This document shows, one piece after another, positions 29,050 to 35,855 of a stretch of DNA of 42,951 nt; the stretch's first letter is position 1; every line of letters begins with the position of its first letter. A program made the translations under genes and the position numbers. The notes under the pieces were generated by a model that saw only the letters and a program-made list of their open reading frames with translations, was not told the DNA's origin and did not search any database. The stretch comes from a virus, in IMG/VR virus record IMGVR_UViG_3300019763_000003, positions 1-42,951 of that record; one strand, 5' to 3'.

Positions 29050-29289
29050 ATGAAAGAAATAATAAGTATTGATGTTAATGAAAAAGTAAACAAATTTTTA
29101 GACATGACACTACCAAAAGACGCAAGTGAAATACAAATAAGAGAAACAAGAAAAGCTTTTATAGCTGGTATGTATCAAACTAAGTGCGATATGCTTTCTA
29201 TAAGCTCGCTTGATGAAGATTTTGCAGATGACTATATGAAAGAATACACTAAAAATATAAATAAAGCAGTAGAAAATACATTTAACTAA
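29050..29289 (+). CDS. Small early helical protein
   Basis: A 79-residue protein, acidic and helical (MKEIISIDVNEKVNKFLDMT..., ending YMKEYTKNINKAVENTFN), with AAGGATAAGAAG before the ATG. The central RETRKAFIAGMYQTKCDML is reminiscent of small phage proteins of unknown role. No motif is recognised. Confidence 0.6.
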   Translation: MKEIISIDVNEKVNKFLDMTLPKDASEIQIRETRKAFIAGMYQTKCDMLSISSLDEDFADDYMKEYTKNINKAVENTFN

Positions 29290-29305
29290 ATAAAAGGATA
29301 AAAAT

Positions 29306-29389
29306 ATGGTTTATGAAAATTACGGAATGAGATATCTAAAAGTTTATGAATTGAAGCACTATAAGCATATAGGATATGACAAATATTAA
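29306..29389 (+). CDS. 27-residue tyrosine-rich peptide
   Basis: MVYENYGMRYLKVYELKHYK followed by HIGYDKY: eight tyrosines in 27 residues. AAAAGGATAAAAAT lies in normal position before the ATG, as good as the sites of the larger neighbours. It fills what would be an empty 100-base gap. Function is unknown. Confidence 0.5.
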   Translation: MVYENYGMRYLKVYELKHYKHIGYDKY

Positions 29390-29403
29390 AAAAAGGATTA
29401 GAA

Positions 29404-29742
29404 ATGCGTATAGGAATAACAAAAGAACAGCAAACTAGAAAACATAAAGAGCCTAAATTTAATTTTACAGAATATGCAAGATGGATACATTCTAACAATA
29501 TCCCTTGCGTAGTATGTGGTAGACACGATATTGAGGTGCATCATATCACGGATGTAAAAAGAATAAAAGGTAAGCGTAGAGATGATAGTAGAGTAGTTCC
29601 ATTATGTAAATCACATCATAAAGAAAGTAAATTCGGTATTCATATTATGAGTAAAGAAGACTTCTATGAAAATGTTATGGACTTAGATAATTTGCTTTTT
29701 CATTCGAGTAGTTTATTAGAAGAGTATTTAAGTAACAAATAG
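29404..29742 (+). CDS. HNH endonuclease, recombination-associated
   Basis: A 112-residue protein with a zinc knuckle CVVCG (C35, C38) and CKSHH (C68, H71, H72), and the HNH core VHHI (H46, H47) with a later H80. The pattern (CxxCG, EVHHI, VPLCKSHH) resembles DUF968 or Ref-type recombination nucleases rather than homing endonucleases. Its place between ERF and SSB supports a recombination role. Its last codons and stop are part of an AGTAAC direct repeat and the start of a long inverted repeat. Confidence 0.75.
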   Translation: MRIGITKEQQTRKHKEPKFNFTEYARWIHSNNIPCVVCGRHDIEVHHITDVKRIKGKRRDDSRVVPLCKSHHKESKFGIHIMSKEDFYENVMDLDNLLFHSSSLLEEYLSNK

Positions 29743-29818
29743 TAACACGATTTTAAATTAATATCGTATATGGTTTAAAAAGCTTGATTTATTTTAAACT
29801 GTATGCGATAATGTTACT
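29731..29818 (+). promoter_or_regulatory. Long hairpin region with internal promoter
   Basis: Direct repeat AGTAACAAAT-AGTAACA (29731-29747), then an outer inverted repeat AGTAACA (29741-29747) / TGTTACT (29812-29818) enclosing an 18-bp stem: ATCGTATATGGTTTAAAA (29763-29780) with TTTTAAACTGTATGCGAT (29792-29809), loop of 11. The three mismatches in DNA are all G-U pairs in the rightward RNA. A promoter TTGATT (29784-29789), 17 bp, GATAAT (29807-29812) lies inside and serves the gene at 29837. The hairpin would be in read-through transcripts only. Confidence 0.6.
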
Positions 29819-29836
29819 ACAAAAAAAGGATAAGCG

Positions 29837-30037
29837 ATGAATAAAGAAGAACAATTAATAAGAGATATTGATATTTTAGAAGATGTTACGGATGGACTAT
29901 TTAAAAGAGTTTCTGATGATGTAGATTCTATTATGAAAATAGCTAGAAAGTTAGAACTGGAAGAAACTGCTATTATGATGTTAAATGATTCAATAGGTGA
30001 AATTAAAATCAAAGGAATAAAAAATGAAATTCAATAG
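29837..30037 (+). CDS. Small acidic helical protein
   Basis: A 66-residue protein (MNKEEQLIRDIDILEDVTDG...) with heptad-like hydrophobic spacing that may form a helical bundle. AAAAAAAGGATAAGCG precedes the ATG, behind the promoter at 29784-29812. It overlaps the next small gene by 14 bases. No motif is recognised. Confidence 0.55.
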   Translation: MNKEEQLIRDIDILEDVTDGLFKRVSDDVDSIMKIARKLELEETAIMMLNDSIGEIKIKGIKNEIQ

Positions 30038-30149
30038 TATATTTACTGAAACAAAAGAACAATACGATAGAGATATAAAAATAGCTAAAGAAACTGGTTT
30101 TAAAAGTGAGCTTTTAATTAGATTAGAAAAAATGAATAAAGGAAAATAG
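30024..30149 (+). CDS. 41-residue basic peptide upstream of SSB
   Basis: MKFNSIFTETKEQYDRDIKI followed by a basic helical tail. AAAGGAATAAAAA precedes the ATG, and the stop is one base before the SSB start; the ribosome site of SSB (AAAGGAAAATAGA) lies in its last codons. Likely a real small gene, with function unknown. Confidence 0.55.
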   Translation: MKFNSIFTETKEQYDRDIKIAKETGFKSELLIRLEKMNKGK

Positions 30150-30150
30150 A

Positions 30151-30576
30151 ATGAATAATGTTAATGTAATTGGAAGAATTGGTAAAGAGATAGAAATTAA
30201 GTTTTTAACTTCAGGGAGTGCAATAGCTAACTTTAGTATAGCAGTTAATCAAGATTATAAAAAACAAGATGGTACAAAAGTTGAAAAAACATCGTGGTTT
30301 GATATTACAGCATTTGGGAAAACAGCGGAAAATGTAAATAAGTTTTTTAAAAAAGGTTCAATGATTGGAATAACTGGTGAGCTTGAACAGCAAACTTGGA
30401 CTGATAATAACCAACAAAATAGAAGCAAGGTAGTTATTAAACTTCAAAGTTTTACATTTATAGATAAAGCAAATAGTAATAACAATGCACCGCAGCAACA
30501 ATACAATGCACCGCAACAGCAGGTGCAAAACAATCATCAAATGCCTGTATATGATAATGATGAGATTCCTTTTTAA
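30151..30576 (+). CDS. ssb: Single-stranded DNA-binding protein
   Basis: A 141-residue SSB: the OB fold covers about 1-108 (NVNVIGRIGKEIEIKFLTSG, NFSIAVNQDYK, ISWFDITAFGKTAENVNKFF-like segment, GITGELEQQTW), followed by a Q/N/P linker and the acidic tip NDEIPF that recruits partner proteins. The linker contains a short tandem repeat (NAPQQQ twice). It protects single strands and works with ERF. The tail matches the bacterial SSB rule, so it may also recruit host replication enzymes. Confidence 0.93.
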   Translation: MNNVNVIGRIGKEIEIKFLTSGSAIANFSIAVNQDYKKQDGTKVEKTSWFDITAFGKTAENVNKFFKKGSMIGITGELEQQTWTDNNQQNRSKVVIKLQSFTFIDKANSNNNAPQQQYNAPQQQVQNNHQMPVYDNDEIPF

Positions 30577-30586
30577 GGATAATGAT

Positions 30587-30922
30587 ATGAAAGATGATAT
30601 AAGATTTGGAGATACATTTACTGTTAAATACGATTATGTAAGTTATGGTTTTCCTATGATTACTGGTATATTATACACATACTATGAAAAACCATTAGAA
30701 AAAGGCTCTTATGATATTGTAGAGAGAGGTTATAAAACAAAAGAAGAATCATTAATTGCATACAATTATTACATAGAAAATCAAAAATACATAAAAGACA
30801 AAAGAATTGATGATATAACAACTTGTTCTATGAATGAACTTTTAAAAAAGTACGAGTTAGCTAAAAAATTGGTCGAAAATATAGAAAAAGAACTTGTAAC
30901 CAGAAAGGGTATAGGAATATGA
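30587..30922 (+). CDS. Early protein, unknown function
   Basis: Encodes 111 residues from the ATG at 30587, with AAGGATAATGAT upstream; the longer frame starting at 30485 lies inside the SSB gene and is not credible. It has a beta-rich N-terminal half (FGDTFTVKYDYVSYGF) and a charged C-terminal coiled-coil-like helix (MNELLKKYELAKKLVENIEK). It overlaps the YopX gene by four bases. Confidence 0.6.
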   Translation: MKDDIRFGDTFTVKYDYVSYGFPMITGILYTYYEKPLEKGSYDIVERGYKTKEESLIAYNYYIENQKYIKDKRIDDITTCSMNELLKKYELAKKLVENIEKELVTRKGIGI

Positions 30923-31248
30923 GAGATATTAAATTTAGAAGTTTTAATAGTGTAAGTAATAGTTTTTTTTATTTTAATCTAAATAAAGGAACTGAAGATT
31001 TTGGATTTGACTATAATGCAGCTATGCAATATACTGGATTAAAAGATAAACTAAATCAAAATGAAGTTTATGAACACGATATTATAAAGCATATAGAATT
31101 TGGAATTTTAAAAGTAGAGTGGGATTATCAAGATACTGGTTGGATTTGTTTATCAAAGGATTATAAAAAATATAAATTAGTAGAAGTTCTTTTCCTTGGT
31201 GGAATAATGGTTGGTAATATACACGAGAATAAGGAGTTGTTAGTATGA
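30919..31248 (+). CDS. YopX-domain protein 4
   Basis: A 109-residue protein starting MRDIKFRSFNS, with YTGLKDKLNQNEVYEHDIIK and the closing MVGNIHENKELL, the complete YopX pattern. Its ATG overlaps the upstream stop region. It is one of four YopX genes in the window and the one closest in pattern to the copy at 21003. Confidence 0.8.
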   Translation: MRDIKFRSFNSVSNSFFYFNLNKGTEDFGFDYNAAMQYTGLKDKLNQNEVYEHDIIKHIEFGILKVEWDYQDTGWICLSKDYKKYKLVEVLFLGGIMVGNIHENKELLV

Positions 31249-31430
31249 AATGTTTATATTGTAAAAAAGAATCAACAGGAAAGTTTTGTTCAATGGCACA
31301 TCGTTTAAAATATGAAGATGGTTTAAAAGAAGCGATTGATACAGTTAGTCCAATTTTACACAGTAGAAAATTAACTGATGATGAAATACAGTTACAAAAA
31401 GAATTTTTAAAAAGGAAAAGAAGTGCATAA
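31245..31430 (+). CDS. Small zinc-finger protein
   Basis: A 61-residue protein with CLYCKKESTGKFCSMAHRLK at its start: CxxC, Cys15 and His19 form a single zinc knuckle, followed by a basic helix. ATGA coupling links it to the YopX gene. Probably binds nucleic acid or protein. Confidence 0.65.
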   Translation: MKCLYCKKESTGKFCSMAHRLKYEDGLKEAIDTVSPILHSRKLTDDEIQLQKEFLKRKRSA

Positions 31431-31527
31431 TAGAGATCAATTAATTATAGATTATATTCGTAATGGTTGGATTCAAAGTGGCTTAAGATTTGAAGACTAT
31501 GCAAAATTGAGAGAGGTGAGCGTATGA
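31423..31527 (+). CDS. 34-residue protein with GTG start
   Basis: Begins GTG CAT AAT AGA GAT CAA with AAAAAGGAAAAG upstream, and overlaps the zinc-finger gene by eight bases. The first residues (HNRDQ) resemble those of the following gene (NSRDQ), which suggests a small local duplication. It lacks a membrane segment. Function is unknown. Confidence 0.5.
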   Translation: MHNRDQLIIDYIRNGWIQSGLRFEDYAKLREVSV

Positions 31528-31661
31528 AACATTACAATAGTAGAGATCAAAGAAATTGGAGAAAAGAAACAGATCATAGATACACAGTCGCTAATATAGC
31601 TTTAATAGCTGTTATGATTTGTCTTTTAATTTACGGATACTTTAACGAGTGGACTTTTTAA
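31524..31661 (+). CDS. 45-residue single-pass membrane protein
   Basis: A polar, basic N-terminal half (MKHYNSRDQRNWRKETDHRY) and a hydrophobic helix (about 24-40, ANIALIAVMICLLIYGY). AGAGAGGTG lies ahead of the ATG, and the ATGA overlap couples it to the upstream gene. It is the last rightward gene and converges with the lysis cluster; their stop codons overlap. Confidence 0.6.
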   Translation: MKHYNSRDQRNWRKETDHRYTVANIALIAVMICLLIYGYFNEWTF

Positions 31662-31840
31662 TCAGTTCCATTCGTTATAATCGTAAAGCTTTTTTTATAT
31701 TCAAAAAAGTCTATTCCTATTGCTGGTTCGTTATCAAAATTATAATAAAAAATTGGACTCCACACAAAAGCCAACAATGTTACGATAATAATATAATACT
31801 TTTTAAATACTAACCAAAACGCTTTTAATTTTTCTACCAA
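31658..31840 (-). CDS. Small membrane protein at the end of the lysis cluster
   Basis: A 60-residue protein from a TTG start with GGAGGG upstream, overlapping the end of the lysozyme gene by seven bases. It has one membrane helix (about 15-33, YYIIIVTLLAFVWSPIFYY) and a polar C-terminal part. Position suggests an accessory lysis or superinfection function, but it could also be unrelated. Confidence 0.55.
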   Translation of the reverse strand: MVEKLKAFWLVFKKYYIIIVTLLAFVWSPIFYYNFDNEPAIGIDFFEYKKSFTIITNGTD

Positions 31841-32409
31841 AACTTATACCCTCCATCTCCAAATAATTTCCACCTTTTCGCATACTCATAAATCTTAACT
31901 GGATAATCATAATTTATTTCACACGCTGTTTTGCCATATATGATTTTATTTCTAGTACAGTATTTCATAGCTATATGATGTTTAATATCAACTATTCCTA
32001 AATCTTCTCTAGCTTTTTTAATTTCAGTATTTATTCCACCACCACCATTATATACCATATACCACGAGTACATTCTCTTACTAAAAGCTTGTTCTTTAGA
32101 GTTTTTCATAATATACGCTTGTGCTAAAGTTTGATTCCTTACGCTTCGTATATCATCTATACCCTTACTATCAAGAAACTTTTTCCACCATCTATAAGTA
32201 ATTTGAGCCATCCCTTGACTACCTATACCATCCCCTGAAATTACATCTCTACAATCACTTTCTTTTTGTAGTTGAGCCACTCCATAATGATAAGGGAAGT
32301 CTAGTCCAAACACTTGGTAATGAGCTTTTCTAACATCGTGTACATATCTATCGCAACTATTAGCACTTACAACCGATACGAATGCAAATGCTAATAAAGT
32401 TAATTTCAT
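31834..32409 (-). CDS. Exported lytic transglycosylase (endolysin)
   Basis: A 191-residue protein with a signal peptide (MKLTLLAFAFVSVVSA, cleavage near NSC) and an SLT-type lysozyme fold: the catalytic Glu50 in QLQKESDC, then GIGSQGMAQIT, and YNGGGGINTEI. It cleaves peptidoglycan glycan strands. A signal sequence means Sec export, so lysis timing would depend on activation or on the holin dissipating the membrane. Several cysteines (C19, C53, C150, C162) may form disulphides in the periplasm. Confidence 0.85.
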   Translation of the reverse strand: MKLTLLAFAFVSVVSANSCDRYVHDVRKAHYQVFGLDFPYHYGVAQLQKESDCRDVISGDGIGSQGMAQITYRWWKKFLDSKGIDDIRSVRNQTLAQAYIMKNSKEQAFSKRMYSWYMVYNGGGGINTEIKKAREDLGIVDIKHHIAMKYCTRNKIIYGKTACEINYDYPVKIYEYAKRWKLFGDGGYKFW

Positions 32410-32415
32410 CTTGTT

Positions 32416-32709
32416 CTATGCTCCCATTGCGTAGCATAAAGGCACGATTACATATAAAGCTAGTCTTACACAAAACGCACCGCTTTGATTGTGAATTTTG
32501 AAACCCCATTCTACTTTTGTAGGGATAATCAATTTACCGATTAAGTGAGCGTGTAATATACCAACGCTTATGTATGTTGCTTTCAATACTAAAAGCTGTA
32601 ATGGATTTGGTAAAAAGCTATATAAACCCATAAATAAAACTGCTACTAAAACTATAGAAACTACTGTTTCCACCCATACTCTTTTTAAATTGTCTAAAAA
32701 TTTACTCAT
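32416..32709 (-). CDS. Probable holin, three membrane segments
   Basis: A 97-residue protein with hydrophobic segments at about 13-33, 38-58 and 78-95, and a basic N terminus (MSKFLDNLKRVW). Size, topology and position between the lysozyme and spanin genes fit a holin that times lysis. AAAGGAAG precedes the ATG at 32709. The sequence family is not recognised, so the call is by topology and context. Confidence 0.6.
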   Translation of the reverse strand: MSKFLDNLKRVWVETVVSIVLVAVLFMGLYSFLPNPLQLLVLKATYISVGILHAHLIGKLIIPTKVEWGFKIHNQSGAFCVRLALYVIVPLCYAMGA

Positions 32710-33070
32710 TTTCTTCCTTTGTTATTTTATTGTATTCATCTATCTGGAACTCGTAAAAATCTGTTACGCCCCTATAGAAACCTTTAGCTTTATTCAAATA
32801 CGGTTTACAAACATTATGTACATCCGCTGGTGCTAACATAATCTCATAATTTGGTACATTCTCTTTATAAGCGTTTACTCCAACCCTTACTGTAGGACTT
32901 GAAACATACGCCGTATATATTGATATTTTAGCACCATTTATATCAACCGTTTTGAACTCATAGACTTTTGTTTTTATGAGTCTATCTTTTATTTGTAACT
33001 CAATCTCTTTTTCTTTGTTTGCACAACCACTAAAGACTAAAGCTAACAGGAGTATGATCAACATTTTCAT
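32702..33070 (-). CDS. Lipoprotein, probable outer-membrane spanin
   Basis: A 122-residue protein with a lipoprotein signal (MKMLIILLLALVFSGC, Cys16 in the lipobox). Its first codons lie inside the end of the coiled-coil membrane gene 33030-33401. A lipoprotein gene nested in an Rz-like gene is the typical Rz/Rz1 layout. At 122 residues it is longer than most Rz1 proteins and has a folded C-terminal region (MLAPADVHNVCKPYLNKAKG), so it may do more than link the membranes. Confidence 0.65.
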   Translation of the reverse strand: MKMLIILLLALVFSGCANKEKEIELQIKDRLIKTKVYEFKTVDINGAKISIYTAYVSSPTVRVGVNAYKENVPNYEIMLAPADVHNVCKPYLNKAKGFYRGVTDFYEFQIDEYNKITKEENE

Positions 33071-33401
33071 ATTCTTTTATCCCCCTTTTAATAACTGGTT
33101 TAAACGGATCTACTTTTTTAAAAGAATCAACTGTTTTCTGTATAACTTCTTTTTGTGTTTGAGATTTTATATTGAACTCTAAAACTTTTAACTCTTCTTT
33201 GTGTTTTAGTTTCTCTTCTATATTGTTACTTTTTAAAATAGAGATTTGTTTTTCTTTCTCATTTAAATTTTCTCTTAGTACAGTATTATTTGTAAGTACA
33301 GTTTCTAATTTAGAGTAAACAAAGTATAAGCATAAAACTAGTGCCAACCCACCCGAAATATACTTAAAAGCTTTAGTTCCTAAAAAGCTTAGCAAAGGCA
33401 T
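33030..33401 (-). CDS. Probable inner-membrane spanin (Rz-like)
   Basis: A 123-residue protein with one N-terminal membrane helix (about 12-30, YISGGLALVLCLYFVYSKL) followed by a periplasmic coiled coil (about 35-95, rich in K, E, N and L). That is the plan of i-spanins, which bridge to the outer-membrane lipoprotein and fuse the membranes at the end of lysis. The 3' end overlaps the lipoprotein gene by 41 bases in another frame. Confidence 0.7.
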   Translation of the reverse strand: MPLLSFLGTKAFKYISGGLALVLCLYFVYSKLETVLTNNTVLRENLNEKEKQISILKSNNIEEKLKHKEELKVLEFNIKSQTQKEVIQKTVDSFKKVDPFKPVIKRGIKEYENVDHTPVSFSL

Positions 33402-33799
33402 TATGAATCTACCTTTACTACTGTTTTAAACACTTCCTTTACTATGTCTTTAAAAAATGGCTTTATGCTGTTATGATGGAATACAGCAATAGAATATCCC
33501 GACAATAAAGATATAAAAAATATTGAAATTGCTAACTTCCAAGTCTTCTTAAAAAATCCATCAAATAAAGTATTTGTTTTTCTTTGCTCTTCTCTTATTT
33601 TTAAAAGTGCTTTTATTATTCTTAGCATTTCATTTTTATTTTCTAATGCAACTTCATAGACTTTATCGTTTCCGACTTGTCTACGCTCTTGTTGTTTGTA
33701 GTCTTCAAAAGCACCGTTTACTATAGTGTTAATTTCTTCTTGTTCTTTGGTTGGAATGTTTGGTGGCTTTATCACTTCATCTGCTTTATCTAGTTTCAT
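33401..33799 (-). CDS. Single-pass membrane protein in the lysis cluster
   Basis: A 132-residue protein with an acidic/basic helical N-terminal 80 residues and one membrane helix (about 88-108, WKLAISIFFISLLSGYSIAV). It may be an antiholin or a second holin-type protein by position ahead of the spanin pair, or a membrane scaffold. GAGGTAGAAG precedes the ATG at 33799. No family is recognised. Confidence 0.55.
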   Translation of the reverse strand: MKLDKADEVIKPPNIPTKEQEEINTIVNGAFEDYKQQERRQVGNDKVYEVALENKNEMLRIIKALLKIREEQRKTNTLFDGFFKKTWKLAISIFFISLLSGYSIAVFHHNSIKPFFKDIVKEVFKTVVKVDS

Positions 33800-33904
33800 T
33801 TATCTTCTACCTCTTCTTTTGGTTCTGCATTTATTTTCGTTATCTCTTGTAATTTTAAACAGAGTGTCTAAATCTCTTTTGAAGTCATTGTATTTACTAC
33901 CCAT
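33800..33904 (-). CDS. 34-residue very basic peptide
   Basis: MGSKYNDFKRDLDTLFKITR followed by a tail ending KCRTKRRGRR. Its end carries the ribosome site of the next gene. AAAGG lies eleven bases upstream of the ATG, slightly far. The basic tail suggests nucleic acid or membrane contact. A moderately supported small gene. Confidence 0.45.
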   Translation of the reverse strand: MGSKYNDFKRDLDTLFKITRDNENKCRTKRRGRR

Positions 33905-33908
33905 TATA

Positions 33909-33980
33909 TTAATAACCTTTAAACTTTTTATATTTTACTGGTCTTATTAGTCTGTATTTACTCCCTATTGGTTCTAACAT
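33909..33980 (-). CDS. 23-residue basic peptide
   Basis: MLEPIGSKYRLIRPVKYKKF followed by KGY. AGAGGTATAAA precedes the ATG at good distance, and the frame lies exactly between two other small frames. The repeated GSKY in this and the next peptide (MGSKY) may be chance. Existence as a functional gene is uncertain. Confidence 0.4.
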   Translation of the reverse strand: MLEPIGSKYRLIRPVKYKKFKGY

Positions 33981-33981
33981 T

Positions 33982-34095
33982 TTATACCTCTGGTCTATCA
34001 GATACCCAAATAACAGCTTGTTGAGTACCTGCATCTTTTAAAATAGCTTGTAAATCAGCTTTTGTAATATTTTCCAAAACCACATCTTCATTCAT
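33982..34095 (-). CDS. 37-residue protein
   Basis: MNEDVVLENITKADLQAILK followed by DAGTQQAVIWVSDRPEV: a small helix-strand unit. The ATG overlaps the end of the upstream fibre-assembly gene by eight bases, and its own end supplies the ribosome site of the next peptide. Codon use and spacing support it as real. Function is unknown. Confidence 0.5.
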   Translation of the reverse strand: MNEDVVLENITKADLQAILKDAGTQQAVIWVSDRPEV

Positions 34096-34324
34096 CTAAA
34101 GAACTCAAAATCATTTTTAACTCATCAAGAGATTTTCCCTCGCATTGAGCTGGTAAATCTCTTAAATAATCTCTATACTCAACTGCTTCTTGCCTTGCAG
34201 TTTCGTCGCCATCTACTAAAGCATTTTGAATAGCTACATCATTCTTCTTAAACTCTGCTTCTCTCCACGCTCTTATTTTATCTTTAACTATTTCTATTGC
34301 TTTTTCGTTATTTATTACTATCAT
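34088..34324 (-). CDS. Tail fibre assembly chaperone-like protein
   Basis: A 78-residue protein with IRAWREAEFKKNDVAIQNAL and VEYRDYLRDLPAQ, the conserved pattern of small phage tail assembly chaperone proteins (phage_tail_APC type), which have W-R-E/D and Y-R-x-x-L-R-D-L-P. These help fold or attach the tail fibre encoded upstream. GGAG precedes the ATG at 34324. It overlaps the upstream gene by 17 bases. Confidence 0.7.
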   Translation of the reverse strand: MIVINNEKAIEIVKDKIRAWREAEFKKNDVAIQNALVDGDETARQEAVEYRDYLRDLPAQCEGKSLDELKMILSSLDE

Positions 34325-34598
34325 TATTTACTCCATTGTAATTAGCTAACAGTTCTGCATCGAACTCATTGCTTTCACCACCGAAGCCATCTGGTTCTAT
34401 TGAATTATCCCATTCCCAAGCGTCACGAAACTCCCTATCATTTGGAATATCTGTGTCCTCAACTATCTTGTATGGTAAGTCTTTTGGTACATCTTTTTCA
34501 GCAATAGATTCTAGACTAAAATATTGTAAAGCTTCTTGTGTAGGGATTAAAACTCCTACACTTCCATCCGTATTCTTATATATTATGCGATTTGACAT
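34308..34598 (-). CDS. Tail fibre-associated protein
   Basis: A 96-residue protein with RIIYKNTDGSVGVLIPTQEA, then KDVPKDLPYKIVEDTDIPNDREFRDAWEWD. The pattern V-P-x-x-L-P-Y-K-I-V-x-x-x-D-I-P-x-D-R-x-F-R-x-A-W is common in proteins encoded behind phage tail fibres, often with the APC-type chaperone. It probably belongs to the fibre or its assembly. AAGGAG precedes the ATG. Confidence 0.65.
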   Translation of the reverse strand: MSNRIIYKNTDGSVGVLIPTQEALQYFSLESIAEKDVPKDLPYKIVEDTDIPNDREFRDAWEWDNSIEPDGFGGESNEFDAELLANYNGVNNDSNK

Positions 34599-34666
34599 AA
34601 AATCTCCTTATATTGATTATTATATTCTTTCATATATGCTTTCATATCGTCTGTTTTTATTCTCAT
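34583..34666 (-). CDS. 27-residue peptide between fibre and fibre-assembly genes
   Basis: MRIKTDDMKAYMKEYNNQYK followed by EILCQIA. AAAAAGGAAATAAA lies before the ATG at 34666, and the frame overlaps the next gene by 16 bases, supplying its AAGGAG site. It may serve translational coupling. A weakly supported but plausible small gene. Confidence 0.45.
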   Translation of the reverse strand: MRIKTDDMKAYMKEYNNQYKEILCQIA

Positions 34667-34678
34667 TTTATTTCCTTT

Positions 34679-35839
34679 TTACCTGTTAAACGATACTGAT
34701 ACATCTGCATTATCTAAAGGGGCAAGTCCATTCCCCAAAGTGGTAACAATTCTACAAGAGGTTATTGTCTTCTCTGTAGCTCCCGTGCTACTTTCACCGA
34801 ATAAACAAACTGGAATAGGGTTTGTATTAGCAGTAGTATAACAAATAGCAACTCCTGATAAACAATAATTGTTATCTGACATAGGAGTAGTAAAATTAAC
34901 CGTATAATTACCAGCTCCATTATCAGTAATGCTACTAACATTTCCACTTGCTCTAATAGCTACTGTTCCAGTACCGTTAAAATTTACCCAAGCTCTACAA
35001 GCATATATCGGTGCTGAACCGCTTGCGTTCATTATCTCTCTACCGAAATTATCAAGTGTGATTTTTTTAGGAACTGTACTATCTGAAACTACTACAAAAT
35101 CGCTACCTCTTAAAGTAGTTGTTACCGTCCCTAAACTATACGGATAAAAATTAAGAGTATTACCACTAGAACTTAAACCAGTTCCTGCTGTGTCAAAACC
35201 ACCTGCATTAGCTACTACAAAAGCCGTAGTTGCTACCTTTGTACTATTATCTCCTGCTGATGGTGTTGGTGCAATAGGGATTGATGTAAATGTTTTAACG
35301 CCACCTATTGTTTCATTGCCTGTATTTTTAACGACTGCACTATATTTTGTTAATGCATTTGCATTCGTGCTTTGAGTTGCTGTACTTAATGGATTAGATG
35401 TAAATGTTTTAGAACCATCTATTGTTTGGTCACCAATAGTTTGCATAGTTTCAATTCTCCAATTAGTACTATCAAGGCTAGGGTCGGTCGTACCTGGATT
35501 CGGAGTACTCGGAGCTGTACCAGTTTTTGATACATAAGTAAATCCGTTTATCGGAGAAGTACATTTACTATTTGTGTAGTACTCTTGATTAGCGTTCCAT
35601 TCAGGGATTCCCATTTGAAATAAGTACGATACTAATTGAGAGTTAGTAAATAATGCACCATTAAACCATTGTCTAGGTGGCTTTTGCCCTAAAACATTCC
35701 ACCCTTTAAGATACTCTGCTGATAAGTTAGCTGTTAAATCATCGCTTTGAGTTTCGCTTCCGTATATCGTTCTACCAGTTCCGTCAGTAGTTGTTCCGAA
35801 ACCTTGAACATTCGTGTCAGGTCTTGTAATTTTTGGCAT
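34679..35839 (-). CDS. Tail fibre protein
   Basis: A 386-residue protein with the typical fibre build: an N-terminal attachment segment (about 40-80, LSAEYLKGWNVLGQKPPRQW, then GALFTNSQLVSYLFQMGIPEWN), two repeats of the fibre signature (GDQTIDGSKTFTSNPL and GNETIGGVKTFTSIPIAPTP followed by STKVATTAFV), and a C-terminal beta domain (AWVNFNGTGTVAIRASGNVS) that likely binds the host. It is encoded after the DUF2612 baseplate gene and before two assembly proteins. AAAGGAAT precedes the ATG. The receptor cannot be read from the sequence. Confidence 0.85.
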   Translation of the reverse strand: MPKITRPDTNVQGFGTTTDGTGRTIYGSETQSDDLTANLSAEYLKGWNVLGQKPPRQWFNGALFTNSQLVSYLFQMGIPEWNANQEYYTNSKCTSPINGFTYVSKTGTAPSTPNPGTTDPSLDSTNWRIETMQTIGDQTIDGSKTFTSNPLSTATQSTNANALTKYSAVVKNTGNETIGGVKTFTSIPIAPTPSAGDNSTKVATTAFVVANAGGFDTAGTGLSSSGNTLNFYPYSLGTVTTTLRGSDFVVVSDSTVPKKITLDNFGREIMNASGSAPIYACRAWVNFNGTGTVAIRASGNVSSITDNGAGNYTVNFTTPMSDNNYCLSGVAICYTTANTNPIPVCLFGESSTGATEKTITSCRIVTTLGNGLAPLDNADVSVSFNR

Positions 35840-35855
35840 TTAATTCCTTTCTTTT

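Noticed and set aside
27061-29050. Regularly spaced AAAAAGGATAAG strings as a possible repeat family or CRISPR-like array
   Set aside because: Each is the ribosome binding site just ahead of a start codon; there are no spacers of constant length and no repeat beyond the site.
30482-30517. CAATGCACCGCA direct repeat in the SSB gene
   Set aside because: It encodes the repeated NAPQQQ in the flexible linker of SSB, where such slippage is common and has no evident role.
30485-30586. N-terminal extension of the gene at 30587 into SSB
   Set aside because: The extension overlaps the SSB linker in another frame. A proper ribosome site lies before the ATG at 30587.
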